This document shows, piece by piece, positions 1-7,208 of a DNA stretch of 18,289 bases (the first letter of the stretch is position 1; the number at the start of each line of letters is the position of its first letter). The stretch is from Bacillota bacterium (lineage in GTDB: Bacteria; Bacillota; Clostridia; Lachnospirales; Lachnospiraceae). Made by a program: the position numbers and the translations under genes. Under the pieces are notes generated by a model. The model was not told where the DNA came from and searched no databases. It saw only the letters and a program-made list of their open reading frames with translations. The stretch spans positions 1-18,289 of the forward strand of contig JAEZKA010000087.1 in the NCBI GenBank assembly GCA_023436225.1, written 5' to 3'.

Positions 1-26
1 GTAATTCTCATTACTTGACTTGCCAT
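1..26 (-). CDS. rpsJ: 30S ribosomal protein S10, first 8 codons only (cut by window edge)
   Basis: Reading the minus strand from 26, an ATG opens the peptide MASQVMRI and runs off the window. S10 of Clostridia begins with M-A-x-Q-V-M-R-I-(T-L-K-A), so the identity is clear despite the short length. A strong Shine-Dalgarno (AAAAGGAGG on the minus strand, about 33-43) precedes the start. S10 is a 30S head protein that also acts with NusB in antitermination, and it heads the S10 operon (rpsJ-rplC-rplD and onward), which would continue left of the window. A long structured leader and a good promoter lie upstream. Confidence 0.85.
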
Positions 27-309
27 AAAAAAAGCCGCCTCCTTTTCGCACTTAATTTCAGTACGACAAGTGGTGACTGTACACTTATCCGTGTGTATCT
101 TCATATCTCATACATTTTGACAAATCAATTATGATTTGTCTCTCTGTGGTGTTTTATGAAGTTTCTCCACACGTGTTATCTGCCCCAATGGCAGAACGCT
201 ATATGGTACAGTGACTTGTCGCCAGTTTCATAACTTGACCTTCGCTCCACGGAAAACCCACCTGGAATAGGTGGCAACCTCACGCTTCAACGCTATCAAT
301 GTCACAACA
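27..309 (-). ncRNA. Structured 5' leader of the rpsJ (S10) operon
   Basis: About 280 nt separate the predicted transcription start (near 309) from rpsJ. The stretch is rich in complementary segments. There are local hairpins at 258-274 (CCACCT/AGGTGG), 180-194 (CTGCC/GGCAG), 145-171 (TGTGG/CCACA) and 119-140 (9 bp, GACAAATCA/TGATTTGTC, 4-nt loop). A long-range helix pairs 64-71 with 214-221 and 76-82 with 206-212 (8+7 bp), closing a multibranch domain of about 125 nt. S10 operons in other bacteria are controlled by L4 binding to the leader, so an autoregulatory role is plausible. I cannot assign it to a named RNA family. Confidence 0.6.
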
Positions 310-315
310 TTTGAT

Positions 316-344
316 ATTATACACTAAGAATTTAGCATTTGCAA
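316..344 (-). promoter_or_regulatory. Promoter for the rpsJ leader/S10 operon
   Basis: On the minus strand, TTGCAA (339-344), a 17-nt spacer and a consensus TATAAT (316-321) form a sigma-A-type promoter. Transcription would start near 309. It sits between the end of the csbB-like gene and the leader, so the S10 operon need not depend on read-through. Confidence 0.7.
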
Positions 345-440
345 GTACTTTTTTAAGTTTTCTGCAATGTTTCCTTCATTGATTCCCGCGCTGTCAAGTT
401 TATTTTCACTTTTTATTCCGAATTCGTGTTTTCGATCAAT

Positions 441-1370
441 TTATTCTTCCTCTTTGACAATATATACCGGACGTCGCTTCGTCTCCAGATAGGTTCTGGC
501 CAGATACTGTCCAAGAATTCCTGTACAGAATAGCTGAACTCCTCCTATCAGGCATATAATGCACACCAAGGATGGCCAGCCGGCGGTAGGATCTCCGAAA
601 ATTAAGGTCTTAATTATGATGATTATAATCAAAATCAAAGCAACCAGGCAGAATATCATACCAAATACAGAGGCTAAGGCAAGAGGCGCAGTTGTAAATG
701 CGATAATCCCATCCAGCGAGTATAAGAATAGCTTCCAAAAGGACCACTTAGTCGTTCCTGCCGCACGTTCCACGTTCACATATTCCAGCCATTTTGTTCG
801 AAAGCCCACCCAGCTGAAAATCCCCTTGGTAAATCGGTTGTATTCTGTAAGCTCCAGAATGGAATCTACCATTTGGCGCCGCATTAGTCGATAATCTCTG
901 GCACCGTCTACAAACTCTGTTTTTGAGATCGAGTTAATCAGGCGATAAAAGCAGCGTGCAAAGAATGATCTTATAACCGGCTCACCTTTTCTTGTCACTC
1001 GCCTGGTAGCGACGCAATCATAATTCTCCTCTACAACGCCACGATACATCTCTTCAATCAGTTCCGGTGGATCCTGAAGATCGACATCCATTAATATCAC
1101 ATAATCTCCGCTTGCCTTGCGAAGCCCGGCATAGATGGCTGCCTCCTTTCCAAAGTTTCTCGAAAAGGAGATGTAGTGAACTCTCTGATCCCTCCCACGT
1201 ATATCACGAATGGTATCAAGTGTACTGTCCTTGGAACCATCATTGACAAAAATATATTCCCATTCCAGCTTGGGTAGTGTCGATGTAATCTTGGTTATTT
1301 CATCATAGAATAATGGAATTACCTCCTGTTCGTTATAACAGGGGACAATAATCGATATTATCTCAGCCAT
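441..1370 (-). CDS. csbB: Family 2 glycosyltransferase, CsbB/GtrB-like undecaprenyl-phosphate glycosyltransferase
   Basis: This 309-residue membrane-anchored GT2 enzyme would transfer a sugar from a UDP-sugar to undecaprenyl phosphate on the cytoplasmic face of the membrane. The GT-A fold shows the opening IIVPCYNE (residues 7-14), VNDGSKD (42-48) and the metal-binding DVDLQDPPE (95-103). The C-terminus has two hydrophobic helices (about 228-255, including a run of isoleucines, and 265-290), as in CsbB, GtrB and YkoT. The ATG is preceded on the minus strand by GGGAGAAGG and overlaps the end of the yfhO-like gene by 8 bases, so translation is probably coupled. With yfhO- and gtcA-like genes in the same operon, the CsbB role (lipid-linked sugar donor for outer-face glycosylation) is favoured. 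The sugar cannot be told; in B. subtilis it is GlcNAc. No clear terminator follows before the rpsJ promoter. Confidence 0.85.
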   Translation of the reverse strand: MAEIISIIVPCYNEQEVIPLFYDEITKITSTLPKLEWEYIFVNDGSKDSTLDTIRDIRGRDQRVHYISFSRNFGKEAAIYAGLRKASGDYVILMDVDLQDPPELIEEMYRGVVEENYDCVATRRVTRKGEPVIRSFFARCFYRLINSISKTEFVDGARDYRLMRRQMVDSILELTEYNRFTKGIFSWVGFRTKWLEYVNVERAAGTTKWSFWKLFLYSLDGIIAFTTAPLALASVFGMIFCLVALILIIIIIIKTLIFGDPTAGWPSLVCIICLIGGVQLFCTGILGQYLARTYLETKRRPVYIVKEEE

Positions 1371-4014
1371 GAGCCTTCTCCCTTCGATGAAAGATCACTG
1401 TGATGCCGATGAAGAGGAATAGGCTGACCATAGAGATAACAAAGCCTGCCAGCAGATAAGGTGTACGATAAGTCAAGGTGATATGATGCTCTCCTTCCGG
1501 CAGCTCAAGTGCTGAATACATAATATTCGCCTTCAGCAGCACAGCCTTCTCTCCGTCGACTGTTGCACTCCAGCCTTTACTATAAGGTATGCTAAGAACC
1601 ATGATGCCCTTATGAGCCAGATTAGCATCTCCCTCAATACGGTTATAGCCTTCCTTTATATTCTGCAAGGACCCCCTACGTAGCTCATTCAGCTGGTCCT
1701 TGATGTGATCCATAGATAAACTGAGTACCTCTATCTGATCACAGCGATAGTTCCCCTTCTCCGGGAAGGTCACTCTGACCCAATGCTTTACTATCTTGCT
1801 GTATCCCGTATTAACCAGAAAATTAGTCTTACCGAAATATGAATTGTGATATTTACTACGAATATTGACATATTTACTTATCTCTCTTTCCCCTTTTACC
1901 CTGAACGTCCGCATCATCATTCTTCTCCCGTTCAGTGCCAGATTGACAAATCGAACATAGGTCTCTGACTTTTCATTACTCTTAAAGTCCAAAGTCATCC
2001 CAGCCCCTTCGTTCATTACCTTAAAGCCATCCCCTTCTAGCTGAATTCCTCCGTTCACATAAATATCGTAATCCAATTCCTCTATGCCTATATTCATATT
2101 CTGATCAGTATGATCAATATAATTTATTCCCTCCTGAAGCACTGCAGCATACAGCATAGCATTCTGCCTCTGAAGAACATCCAGCTTACGATAGTCCTCC
2201 TCTGTCATATAACTCTGATAGGTATAACCCAGGGGCAGTGCTAACAGGTTCTCCAACAGATAATAGGTTTGTGTTCCATAGGTCAATGTTCTCCTGAGCT
2301 CATATGCATAAGGCGCCGCATAGCGGTCCGTGGAAATGAAGTATTTAACACCGGCCATAGCATCCGGTATCGTACGACTATCCTGATTGTCAATTCGGTA
2401 AGCGGTCCGCTGGCTCACTAACTCCAATTCCTTGTAATAATCGCTAACATTACCATCCATCAAGCTGAAATAGGAGGAAACATCATTAAAATCATGGATC
2501 AGTGCCTCATTACGCATCTGATCTCCGTAGGTTTCGACACGGTACCAGCCATCCTGCAGCTCCGATAGGATGCGCGCTTCGCCTCCGTCTGTCAGCACGT
2601 TGATTCGGTCTTTGGTCAAAAACTCCTTTGCATATCCGTTAAACTGTGTCGAATAAAACGCATAACCGTTAAAGGCAAGCGTTCCTACCACAAGCAGATA
2701 CATCACAATGTCCTGAAGCTTCTTATGTCCAGAAAGACTATTCGTCTGTAGCAGTAATACTACAAAAATGGTAAATACCAATATACAGAATGTTATTTTT
2801 ACAACTAACGCGGAGGGTGCTATAAAGGTCAGAACAGCGTAGCCCAGAATTCCGACTCCCAGTAATATTCTCTCCCTGGAAGCCAAGCAGAATAGCTTCT
2901 CATAGGTTGCAGCAAATACAACCGCAACAACAAAGGCCAAAAGGAAATCCCATCGATTCGAGATATAGGAAAATGCATTCATAAAGTAGCCAAAGGCCGG
3001 TACAAACAATGCTACTAGAGTCAATATCAGGGTTATGGCCAGCTTGCGATACTTGGTATTGCATAATACAATCACAACACTAATTCCTGTTACCGCTGTA
3101 AAGGACAAATCCACCCAGTAATTTGGACTGATACCTGAGGCAAACAATCCCTGGAGTATATAAAAGTAATAGGCTTTATCATAATGAAGAAGCCCGATCA
3201 GAAACTCCGGTTTACTATTCAACCTTCCATTCTGTAAAAATGCATAGATAATCGGAAGAAAAATAACCGCTGCCATAGCCATGCCCAGAAGATAACAGCC
3301 TCCCGTTCGCAGGCCGACAAGGACGAGGCCTCCCAGTTTATTCTTATATTCCTTATAATAAGTAAGAGCATAGCGAAGTATTACATAAATAACTGCCATG
3401 GCAGTTAATATATATAGGAAATAAAAATTACTAATCGTGCAAAGGAAGGTCATAACAATCAGTAGCTGCGGCTTCCTTCTGCGGAGCACCTCCTCCAGCC
3501 CGATCAACAGGAATGGAAGGTAGATCATCGGATTCATAAAATAGGGGTGTCTGACTCCCGAGAAGAAGGTGTACCCACAAAAGACATACATAAGGGCCCC
3601 GAGTATCACTGCATTTCCCTTAAGCCGCCAATACCTGCCAAAGGCTATAAAGCTGATACCGATCAGGTATAACCTCAACACAATCATAAGACCATAAATA
3701 AGCGGTCCATTCTCTTCTGTCATAAAGACAGCTAAAAGAGCAATCGGATCTCCCAGCGCATAATAATGAAGCGTGGTAATTGTATCAAAGCCTAAGCCGA
3801 TACTAAAATCCACCATCGCAAGTCCTTTGCCCATGAAAAGTCCACGAAGCAGCTTACCGTAATAGATAAGAATGGGATAATGCTGATTGATACCATCAAC
3901 GTTCCATACAAAGGTCCGCCCCTCCATAATAAAGGGCATATATATAATAGGTAGAAGCAGGAGAAAGGTTATGCTGTAGATCAAGTATGAATTTTTCCAT
4001 AGCTTTGCTTTCAT
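1363..4014 (-). CDS. yfhO: YfhO-family membrane glycosyltransferase (GT-C fold)
   Basis: This 883-residue polytopic protein has about a dozen hydrophobic helices across residues 10-460, a large outside-facing region of about 390 residues, and a last transmembrane helix near 855-875 followed by a basic tail. The first loop holds DGINQHYP (D40-P47), the conserved acidic motif typical of YfhO and placed as in GT-C enzymes. In B. subtilis and Listeria, YfhO-type proteins are the outer-face transferases that move a sugar from undecaprenyl phosphate to lipoteichoic acid. The start overlaps the gtcA stop in an ATGA, and a GGAGGAG lies inside the end of gtcA, so the genes are coupled. Length agrees with the family. 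The family assignment is firm; the acceptor (LTA, wall polymer or other) is inferred. Confidence 0.87.
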   Translation of the reverse strand: MKAKLWKNSYLIYSITFLLLLPIIYMPFIMEGRTFVWNVDGINQHYPILIYYGKLLRGLFMGKGLAMVDFSIGLGFDTITTLHYYALGDPIALLAVFMTEENGPLIYGLMIVLRLYLIGISFIAFGRYWRLKGNAVILGALMYVFCGYTFFSGVRHPYFMNPMIYLPFLLIGLEEVLRRRKPQLLIVMTFLCTISNFYFLYILTAMAVIYVILRYALTYYKEYKNKLGGLVLVGLRTGGCYLLGMAMAAVIFLPIIYAFLQNGRLNSKPEFLIGLLHYDKAYYFYILQGLFASGISPNYWVDLSFTAVTGISVVIVLCNTKYRKLAITLILTLVALFVPAFGYFMNAFSYISNRWDFLLAFVVAVVFAATYEKLFCLASRERILLGVGILGYAVLTFIAPSALVVKITFCILVFTIFVVLLLQTNSLSGHKKLQDIVMYLLVVGTLAFNGYAFYSTQFNGYAKEFLTKDRINVLTDGGEARILSELQDGWYRVETYGDQMRNEALIHDFNDVSSYFSLMDGNVSDYYKELELVSQRTAYRIDNQDSRTIPDAMAGVKYFISTDRYAAPYAYELRRTLTYGTQTYYLLENLLALPLGYTYQSYMTEEDYRKLDVLQRQNAMLYAAVLQEGINYIDHTDQNMNIGIEELDYDIYVNGGIQLEGDGFKVMNEGAGMTLDFKSNEKSETYVRFVNLALNGRRMMMRTFRVKGEREISKYVNIRSKYHNSYFGKTNFLVNTGYSKIVKHWVRVTFPEKGNYRCDQIEVLSLSMDHIKDQLNELRRGSLQNIKEGYNRIEGDANLAHKGIMVLSIPYSKGWSATVDGEKAVLLKANIMYSALELPEGEHHITLTYRTPYLLAGFVISMVSLFLFIGITVIFHRREKAHG

Positions 4015-4442
4015 TCCGATTTCACTCTCCTCCTATTAGAATGCTTTCTAAATATCAACAATCTGCTGGCAACATAATTCACCACAATGACAATCAGGTT
4101 TGATAGAAACTTTATTATAAGATCATGCCAACCAAGCTGGTCGACAAACAGATACATAATGATAATATCCATCAGACCGGTCAGCAGTCTACAGGCTACA
4201 AAGAAAGCAAATTCAAACAATATCGCCCTTGGTTCATTATTATGACTTCGAAAAACCAAAATCCGGTTCGTGATATAAGCAAAGAGGACCGATACCCACC
4301 AGGCCAATAACGTACTAACGACGGTTGAGAAGCCGAACCATCTGGTGCTGATATAATAAAGTAATACATTTACGATAGTTGTACAACCGCCAAAGAAAAT
4401 ATATAAAATAATTTCTCTGTATTTCAAAAAAGCTTTCTTCAT
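4011..4442 (-). CDS. gtcA: GtrA/GtcA-family small membrane protein, probable lipid-linked sugar flippase
   Basis: A 143-residue protein with four hydrophobic helices (about 10-32, 38-62, 73-98 and 106-130). The two halves each end in a similar arginine/phenylalanine motif, NRILVFRS near 60 and SRLLIFRK near 126, as in the GtrA-like family (PF04138). GtrA/GtcA proteins are thought to move undecaprenyl-phosphate-sugar from the inner to the outer leaflet. The C-terminus is strongly basic. It is the first gene of the operon, followed by yfhO (4-base overlap) and the csbB-like gene, which gives donor synthesis, flipping and outer-face transfer in one transcript. The ATG at 4442 has a GTGAGG ribosome site 6-7 bases upstream. 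Promoter and hairpin elements upstream are listed separately. Confidence 0.85.
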   Translation of the reverse strand: MKKAFLKYREIILYIFFGGCTTIVNVLLYYISTRWFGFSTVVSTLLAWWVSVLFAYITNRILVFRSHNNEPRAILFEFAFFVACRLLTGLMDIIIMYLFVDQLGWHDLIIKFLSNLIVIVVNYVASRLLIFRKHSNRRRVKSE

Positions 4443-4482
4443 TGAAAAACCTCACAAAATTAATAATACCTACCCTTTGTGT

Positions 4483-4516
4483 AAGTTTGTGCCGAGGAAG
4501 ACGCAGGCACAAACTT
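4483..4516 (-). promoter_or_regulatory. Perfect 11-bp hairpin in the gtcA 5' untranslated region
   Basis: AAGTTTGTGCC (4483-4493) and GGCACAAACTT (4506-4516) are exact inverted repeats around a 12-nt loop. If transcription starts near 4520, the hairpin begins within a few bases of the 5' end of the gtcA mRNA. Neither side has a T-run, so it is not an ordinary terminator. It could stabilise the mRNA or be a protein-binding site. Confidence 0.5.
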
Positions 4517-4519
4517 CTA

Positions 4520-4555
4520 AATGTAAATTATGATTTTTATAATTTACATTGTTAA
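4520..4555 (-). promoter_or_regulatory. gtcA operon promoter overlapped by an operator-like inverted repeat
   Basis: On the minus strand TTAACA (-35, 4550-4555), 17 nt, and CATAAT (-10, 4527-4532) make a good sigma-A promoter. A perfect 12-bp inverted repeat, AATGTAAATTAT (4520-4531) and its mirror (4539-4550), fills the space from the start site to the edge of the -35 box. A dimeric repressor bound here would cover the promoter. The element is AT-rich, so the promoter call is moderate. Confidence 0.5.
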
Positions 4556-4593
4556 GTCTTAGCTTTTCTAGGAAATTTATTCAAATCTGCCTA

Positions 4594-4713
4594 TTATAGC
4601 CGACTATGTTCCAGATATCGGTCCCATCCTGTCATACTTATCCTACCTGCTGCCAAGGACCACGAATTTAGAGGCAGCACAGATGTGCCGATTGAAAAAT
4701 CCTTAATTTTCAA
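4594..4713 (-). CDS. Possible 39-residue small ORF, unknown function
   Basis: A TTG at 4713 (minus strand) follows an AAGGAG ribosome site (4722-4727) with 8-nt spacing and opens 39 codons beginning MKIKDFSIG. I do not recognise it: it has no clear transmembrane helix and no cysteine cluster. Its start codon lies inside the perfect 10-bp hairpin 4689-4716, and its ribosome site lies inside the upstream small ORF (4703-4774), an arrangement seen in coupled or attenuated translation. At this length the open frame could be chance; the ribosome site is the main support. Confidence 0.25.
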   Translation of the reverse strand: MKIKDFSIGTSVLPLNSWSLAAGRISMTGWDRYLEHSRL

Positions 4714-4746
4714 TCGAAGCACTCCTTATAGATATATTCTGTGCTG
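4675..4746. repeat. Nested inverted-repeat element in the gtcA/EFR1 intergenic region
   Basis: Three coaxial complementary arms are present: CAGCACAGA (4675-4683) with TCTGTGCTG (4738-4746), GTGC (4685-4688) with GCAC (4719-4722), and CGATTGAAAA (4689-4698) with TTTTCAATCG (4707-4716). A competing 7-bp pair, TGCTGCC (4648-4654) with GGCAGCA (4673-4679), overlaps the outer arm, so the two folds exclude each other. It could be an RNA switch, a small-RNA gene or a short dispersed repeat; the sequence alone does not decide. Confidence 0.45.
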
Positions 4747-4774
4747 ATGATATGAGTTCGTAGCTTACAATCAT
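4703..4774 (-). CDS. Possible 23-residue leader-peptide ORF
   Basis: An ATG at 4774 on the minus strand is preceded by GAGGTGA, a strong ribosome site about 7 nt away, and opens a 23-codon frame (MIVSYELISS...) ending in TAA at 4703. It overlaps the start of the next small ORF by 11 bases. No homology is recognised. No convincing promoter was found directly upstream, which weakens the case. It is recorded because two short frames with good ribosome sites sit in tandem over a strong hairpin. Confidence 0.25.
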   Translation of the reverse strand: MIVSYELISSAQNISIRSASIEN

Positions 4775-4834
4775 AAATCGTCACCTCATCAAAAAAACAT
4801 CGAAAAACGCCGAAAAACATTCTTTTATTCTCTA

Positions 4835-4863
4835 TTTAAAATGTATCAGAAAAGTAGTATAGT
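4835..4863 (+). promoter_or_regulatory. Candidate promoter for the EFR1-family gene
   Basis: TTTAAA (4835-4840), a 17-nt spacer and TATAGT (4858-4863) lie 34 bases before the gene. The -10 matches consensus at 5 of 6 positions and the -35 at 4 of 6. Transcription would start near 4870, leaving a short untranslated leader. Confidence 0.45.
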
Positions 4864-4896
4864 TACTTTAGTTCAATTATTAATCTAGAGGGGAGT

Positions 4897-5784
4897 TTGA
4901 GTGAATTGAGAAAATATCCAAGACCCAAGAAGATAGAGATTGTTTATTTCAGCGGTACCGGAGGTACAAAAAGAGCTGCTGACTCTTTTATAAACGAATT
5001 TACAAAGCAAGGAATATCAGTTCATTGCCATGAAATCCTCACAAGAAATACATATAAGCCTCAAGACTATGACCTACTTCTTATCCTTTACCCTGTCTAT
5101 GCCATGAATGCACCCAGACCGGTTTACGATTTTATCGATCAGCTGCCTATAGTAGATAAGAAGTTAGCTGTCGTGATCTCCGTCTCCGGAGGAGGCGAGG
5201 TGATCCCGAATACAGCCTCCAGACTTCATTGTATTCAGCATCTGAAGAAGAGAGGTTATCGGATCGCCTATGAACAAATGTTGATAATGCCTGCTAACTG
5301 TATCCTTCCGACACCAAAGGAACTTTCCCTAATGCTTCTTAAGGTACTTCCGGATAAGGTCAACACAATAGTTACCGACATTCTCTCCGGTGTTGTAAGA
5401 AGAACCGAACCATATCTTATAGACCGCATCATTTCCATTTTCACAGAAGTGCAGAAGGAAGGTTCAAAGCTATATGGACATAATATCAGGGCCAACTCTA
5501 GCTGTAACGGCTGCGGTCTTTGCTCCAAAGCCTGTCCCACCGGTAATATAAGGCTTCAAGATGGGAAACCTGTCTTCGCCTATCGCTGCTGCCTCTGTCT
5601 GCGATGCATCTATAATTGTCCCAGGAAGGCTTTACAGCCCGCCTTCGTCCGTAGGTTAATCTTAAAGGATGGCTTTTCTTTAAGGGATTTAGAGAAGGAA
5701 CTACCATATTTTCAACCAATTGATGTTACTAACTACCCTTATGATGTGGGTTTTGCTGGGTTAAAAGAGTATCTACAATCGTAA
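4897..5784 (+). CDS. EFR1-family flavodoxin/ferredoxin fusion protein
   Basis: This 295-residue cytoplasmic protein joins an N-terminal flavodoxin-like domain to two 4Fe-4S clusters. The FMN phosphate loop is FSGTGGTKRAA (residues 18-28). The clusters are C203-C206-C209-C213 (CNGCGLCSKACP) and C231-C234-C237-C241 (CCLCLRCIYNCP). This is the layout of EFR1 proteins, common in Clostridia and presumed electron carriers; the partner is unknown. The start is TTG: one choice at 4897 has AGAGG 5 nt upstream, and another TTG at 4906 is 10 nt past GGAG. Both leave the conserved KIEIVYFSGTGGT intact. It is a single gene, divergent from gtcA and convergent with the methyltransferase gene. Confidence 0.85.
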   Translation: MSELRKYPRPKKIEIVYFSGTGGTKRAADSFINEFTKQGISVHCHEILTRNTYKPQDYDLLLILYPVYAMNAPRPVYDFIDQLPIVDKKLAVVISVSGGGEVIPNTASRLHCIQHLKKRGYRIAYEQMLIMPANCILPTPKELSLMLLKVLPDKVNTIVTDILSGVVRRTEPYLIDRIISIFTEVQKEGSKLYGHNIRANSSCNGCGLCSKACPTGNIRLQDGKPVFAYRCCLCLRCIYNCPRKALQPAFVRRLILKDGFSLRDLEKELPYFQPIDVTNYPYDVGFAGLKEYLQS

Positions 5785-5832
5785 AATAATGAACGGTCTG
5801 CCAGATGACTTTTTTAGGACTTGATTTAATTT

Positions 5833-5886
5833 AAAAAATGGGTATCCTCACTTAACGGTCTTATCCCCGTAAGCTTGGATACCCAT
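5833..5886 (-). terminator. Rho-independent terminator of the methyltransferase gene
   Basis: On the minus strand ATGGGTATCC (5886-5877) pairs with GGATACCCAT (5847-5838). An inner CTTACGG/CCG(T)TAAG stem lies inside, and TTTTT follows at 5837-5833. The plus side has no comparable T-run, so it mainly ends the leftward transcript, though it may also slow transcription from the EFR1 gene. Confidence 0.8.
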
Positions 5887-5922
5887 ATCTTATACTTATT
5901 CAAATCTAGCCCATAATATGGA

Positions 5923-6786
5923 CTATCTCTCCCAACGGCCGGATGCGCCACAGGGAAGTACTAATCCGCTATCCGTTACCGGAAGACCAATCTCATCCGC
6001 TTCAACCTTGCCGCCATATTTCTTACCAATCTCTTCGGAAATCATATAGGATAATACCCCTGCCTGAAGACCCGTTGTATAGGAATTCAGTAGAAAGAAC
6101 AGCGGTTCATCCGACAACAGCTTAGTGCAAAGCTGTACAAAGGGATGGATATTATCCTCTATCTTCCATATCTCACCCTTCGGACCTCTTCCATAGGAAG
6201 GAGGATCCATGATAATGGCATCGTACTTGCTATTACGGCGTATCTCGCGTTCAACGAACTTTACACAATCATCTACGATATATCGAATTGGCGCTTCACC
6301 AAGACCGGATGCAATGGCATTCTCCTTTGCCCAGGTAACCATACCCTTCGAGGCATCCACATGAGTAACGGCTGCTCCTGCTTTAGCAGCTGCCAGCGTC
6401 GCTCCGCCGGTATAGGCGAATAGGTTCAATACCTTAATCTGCCTTCCCTTCTCGCTCTTAATCTTCTGTGAAAACCAATCCCAGTTAGCGGCCTGCTCCG
6501 GGAACAGACCTGTATGCTTAAAACTAAAGGGCTGTAGATGAAAGGTTAATTCCTTATAGGTAATATCCCATTGCTTTGGCAGATCGAAGAACTCCCACTC
6601 TCCTCCACCTTTGGCACTTCTATGATAATGAGCATTCGGTTTCTTCCAGCCTTTATTCTGTCGGGGTGTATCCCAGATCACCTGCGGGTCAGGACGTACC
6701 AGAATGTAATTACCCCAACGTTCCAGCTTCTCACCCTTTGAGGTATCGATTACCTCATAGTCCTTCCAATCCTTTGCAATCCACAT
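5923..6786 (-). CDS. Class I SAM-dependent methyltransferase, COG1092 (RlmI-like) family
   Basis: A 287-residue methyltransferase. The SAM-binding motif I is NLFAYTGG (121-128), followed by an acidic residue in HVDASKG (D144). Motif IV is DPPSYGRG (194-201), typical of the COG1092 nucleic-acid methyltransferases related to RlmI (23S rRNA m5C). The N-terminal about 110 residues form the extra domain usual for this group, but no PUA domain is evident and the protein is shorter than RlmI, so the exact target (rRNA, tRNA or other) is unknown. I chose the ATG at 6786 because GAGAG lies at ribosome-site distance; an in-frame TTG at 6804 would add six residues. It stands alone, with its own promoter and terminator. 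Confidence 0.8.
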   Translation of the reverse strand: MWIAKDWKDYEVIDTSKGEKLERWGNYILVRPDPQVIWDTPRQNKGWKKPNAHYHRSAKGGGEWEFFDLPKQWDITYKELTFHLQPFSFKHTGLFPEQAANWDWFSQKIKSEKGRQIKVLNLFAYTGGATLAAAKAGAAVTHVDASKGMVTWAKENAIASGLGEAPIRYIVDDCVKFVEREIRRNSKYDAIIMDPPSYGRGPKGEIWKIEDNIHPFVQLCTKLLSDEPLFFLLNSYTTGLQAGVLSYMISEEIGKKYGGKVEADEIGLPVTDSGLVLPCGASGRWER

Positions 6787-6905
6787 AACGATCTCTCTTT
6801 CCAAGTTTATTCTAATCGTTCTTCCCCTGGATTATTAGCCTTATTACTTCGTGGCTCTATCTAATCGAATGATAATCCGTTTTGGGAAGATGGTATATCT
6901 TCATT

Positions 6906-6934
6906 ATTATAAACTAGGAGATACACAATTACAA
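6906..6934 (-). promoter_or_regulatory. Promoter for the methyltransferase gene
   Basis: On the minus strand TTGTAA (6929-6934), a 17-nt spacer and a perfect TATAAT (6906-6911). Transcription would start near 6899, giving a 5' untranslated region of about 110 nt. Confidence 0.65.
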
Positions 6935-7048
6935 CTGAATTATCAAACGTAAGTCAAGCATTGCACTCTATTTTAATGATTATAATAATCGATCCGGGTA
7001 ACCCTATCTCTATTAAGCTTCCTCTCATTATTCTAACTATATTCTAAC

Positions 7049-7077
7049 TTGACGATGGAATGATTTAGGAATACACT
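7049..7077 (+). promoter_or_regulatory. Candidate sigma-A-type promoter for pspA
   Basis: TTGACG (7049-7054), 17 nt, and TACACT (7072-7077). The -35 is near consensus and the -10 is weak (4 of 6). No convincing sigma-W type element (TGAAAC spaced from CGTA) was found, although pspA/ydjF of B. subtilis is sigma-W controlled. Confidence 0.45.
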
Positions 7078-7208
7078 TATACATGTAAGAACTAATAAAC
7101 CGTACACGAAAGCCTTAAAAAGCAATCCCTCTAGTCAATAATTTATAATCAGATGGGTTAATGCTGATTGACGGGCAACAATAAAAAAAACATATGGAGG
7201 AGTATATC

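Larger units (their letters stand above)
6787..7208. other. Divergent intergenic region between methyltransferase and pspA
   Basis: About 420 AT-rich bases hold the two divergent promoters listed separately and the pspA ribosome site GGAGGAG (7197-7203). I found no convincing RNA structure, repeat or small gene in the remainder. Confidence 0.6.

Noticed and set aside
27..309. tmRNA, 6S RNA or RNase P RNA gene
   Set aside because: It lies directly upstream of rpsJ with its own promoter and lacks the hallmark sequences of these RNAs; a leader is the simpler reading.
372..400. Second promoter for rpsJ using TTGACA on the minus strand
   Set aside because: No acceptable -10 at 16-18 nt; the TTGCAA/TATAAT pair at 316-344 is much better.
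559..894. 111-residue plus-strand frame inside the csbB-like gene
   Set aside because: Complement of conserved GT2 codons, no ribosome site.
7049..7130. Sigma-W type promoter upstream of pspA
   Set aside because: Looked for TGAAAC spaced 16-17 nt from CGTA. The only CGTA nearby lacks a matching -35 at proper spacing.
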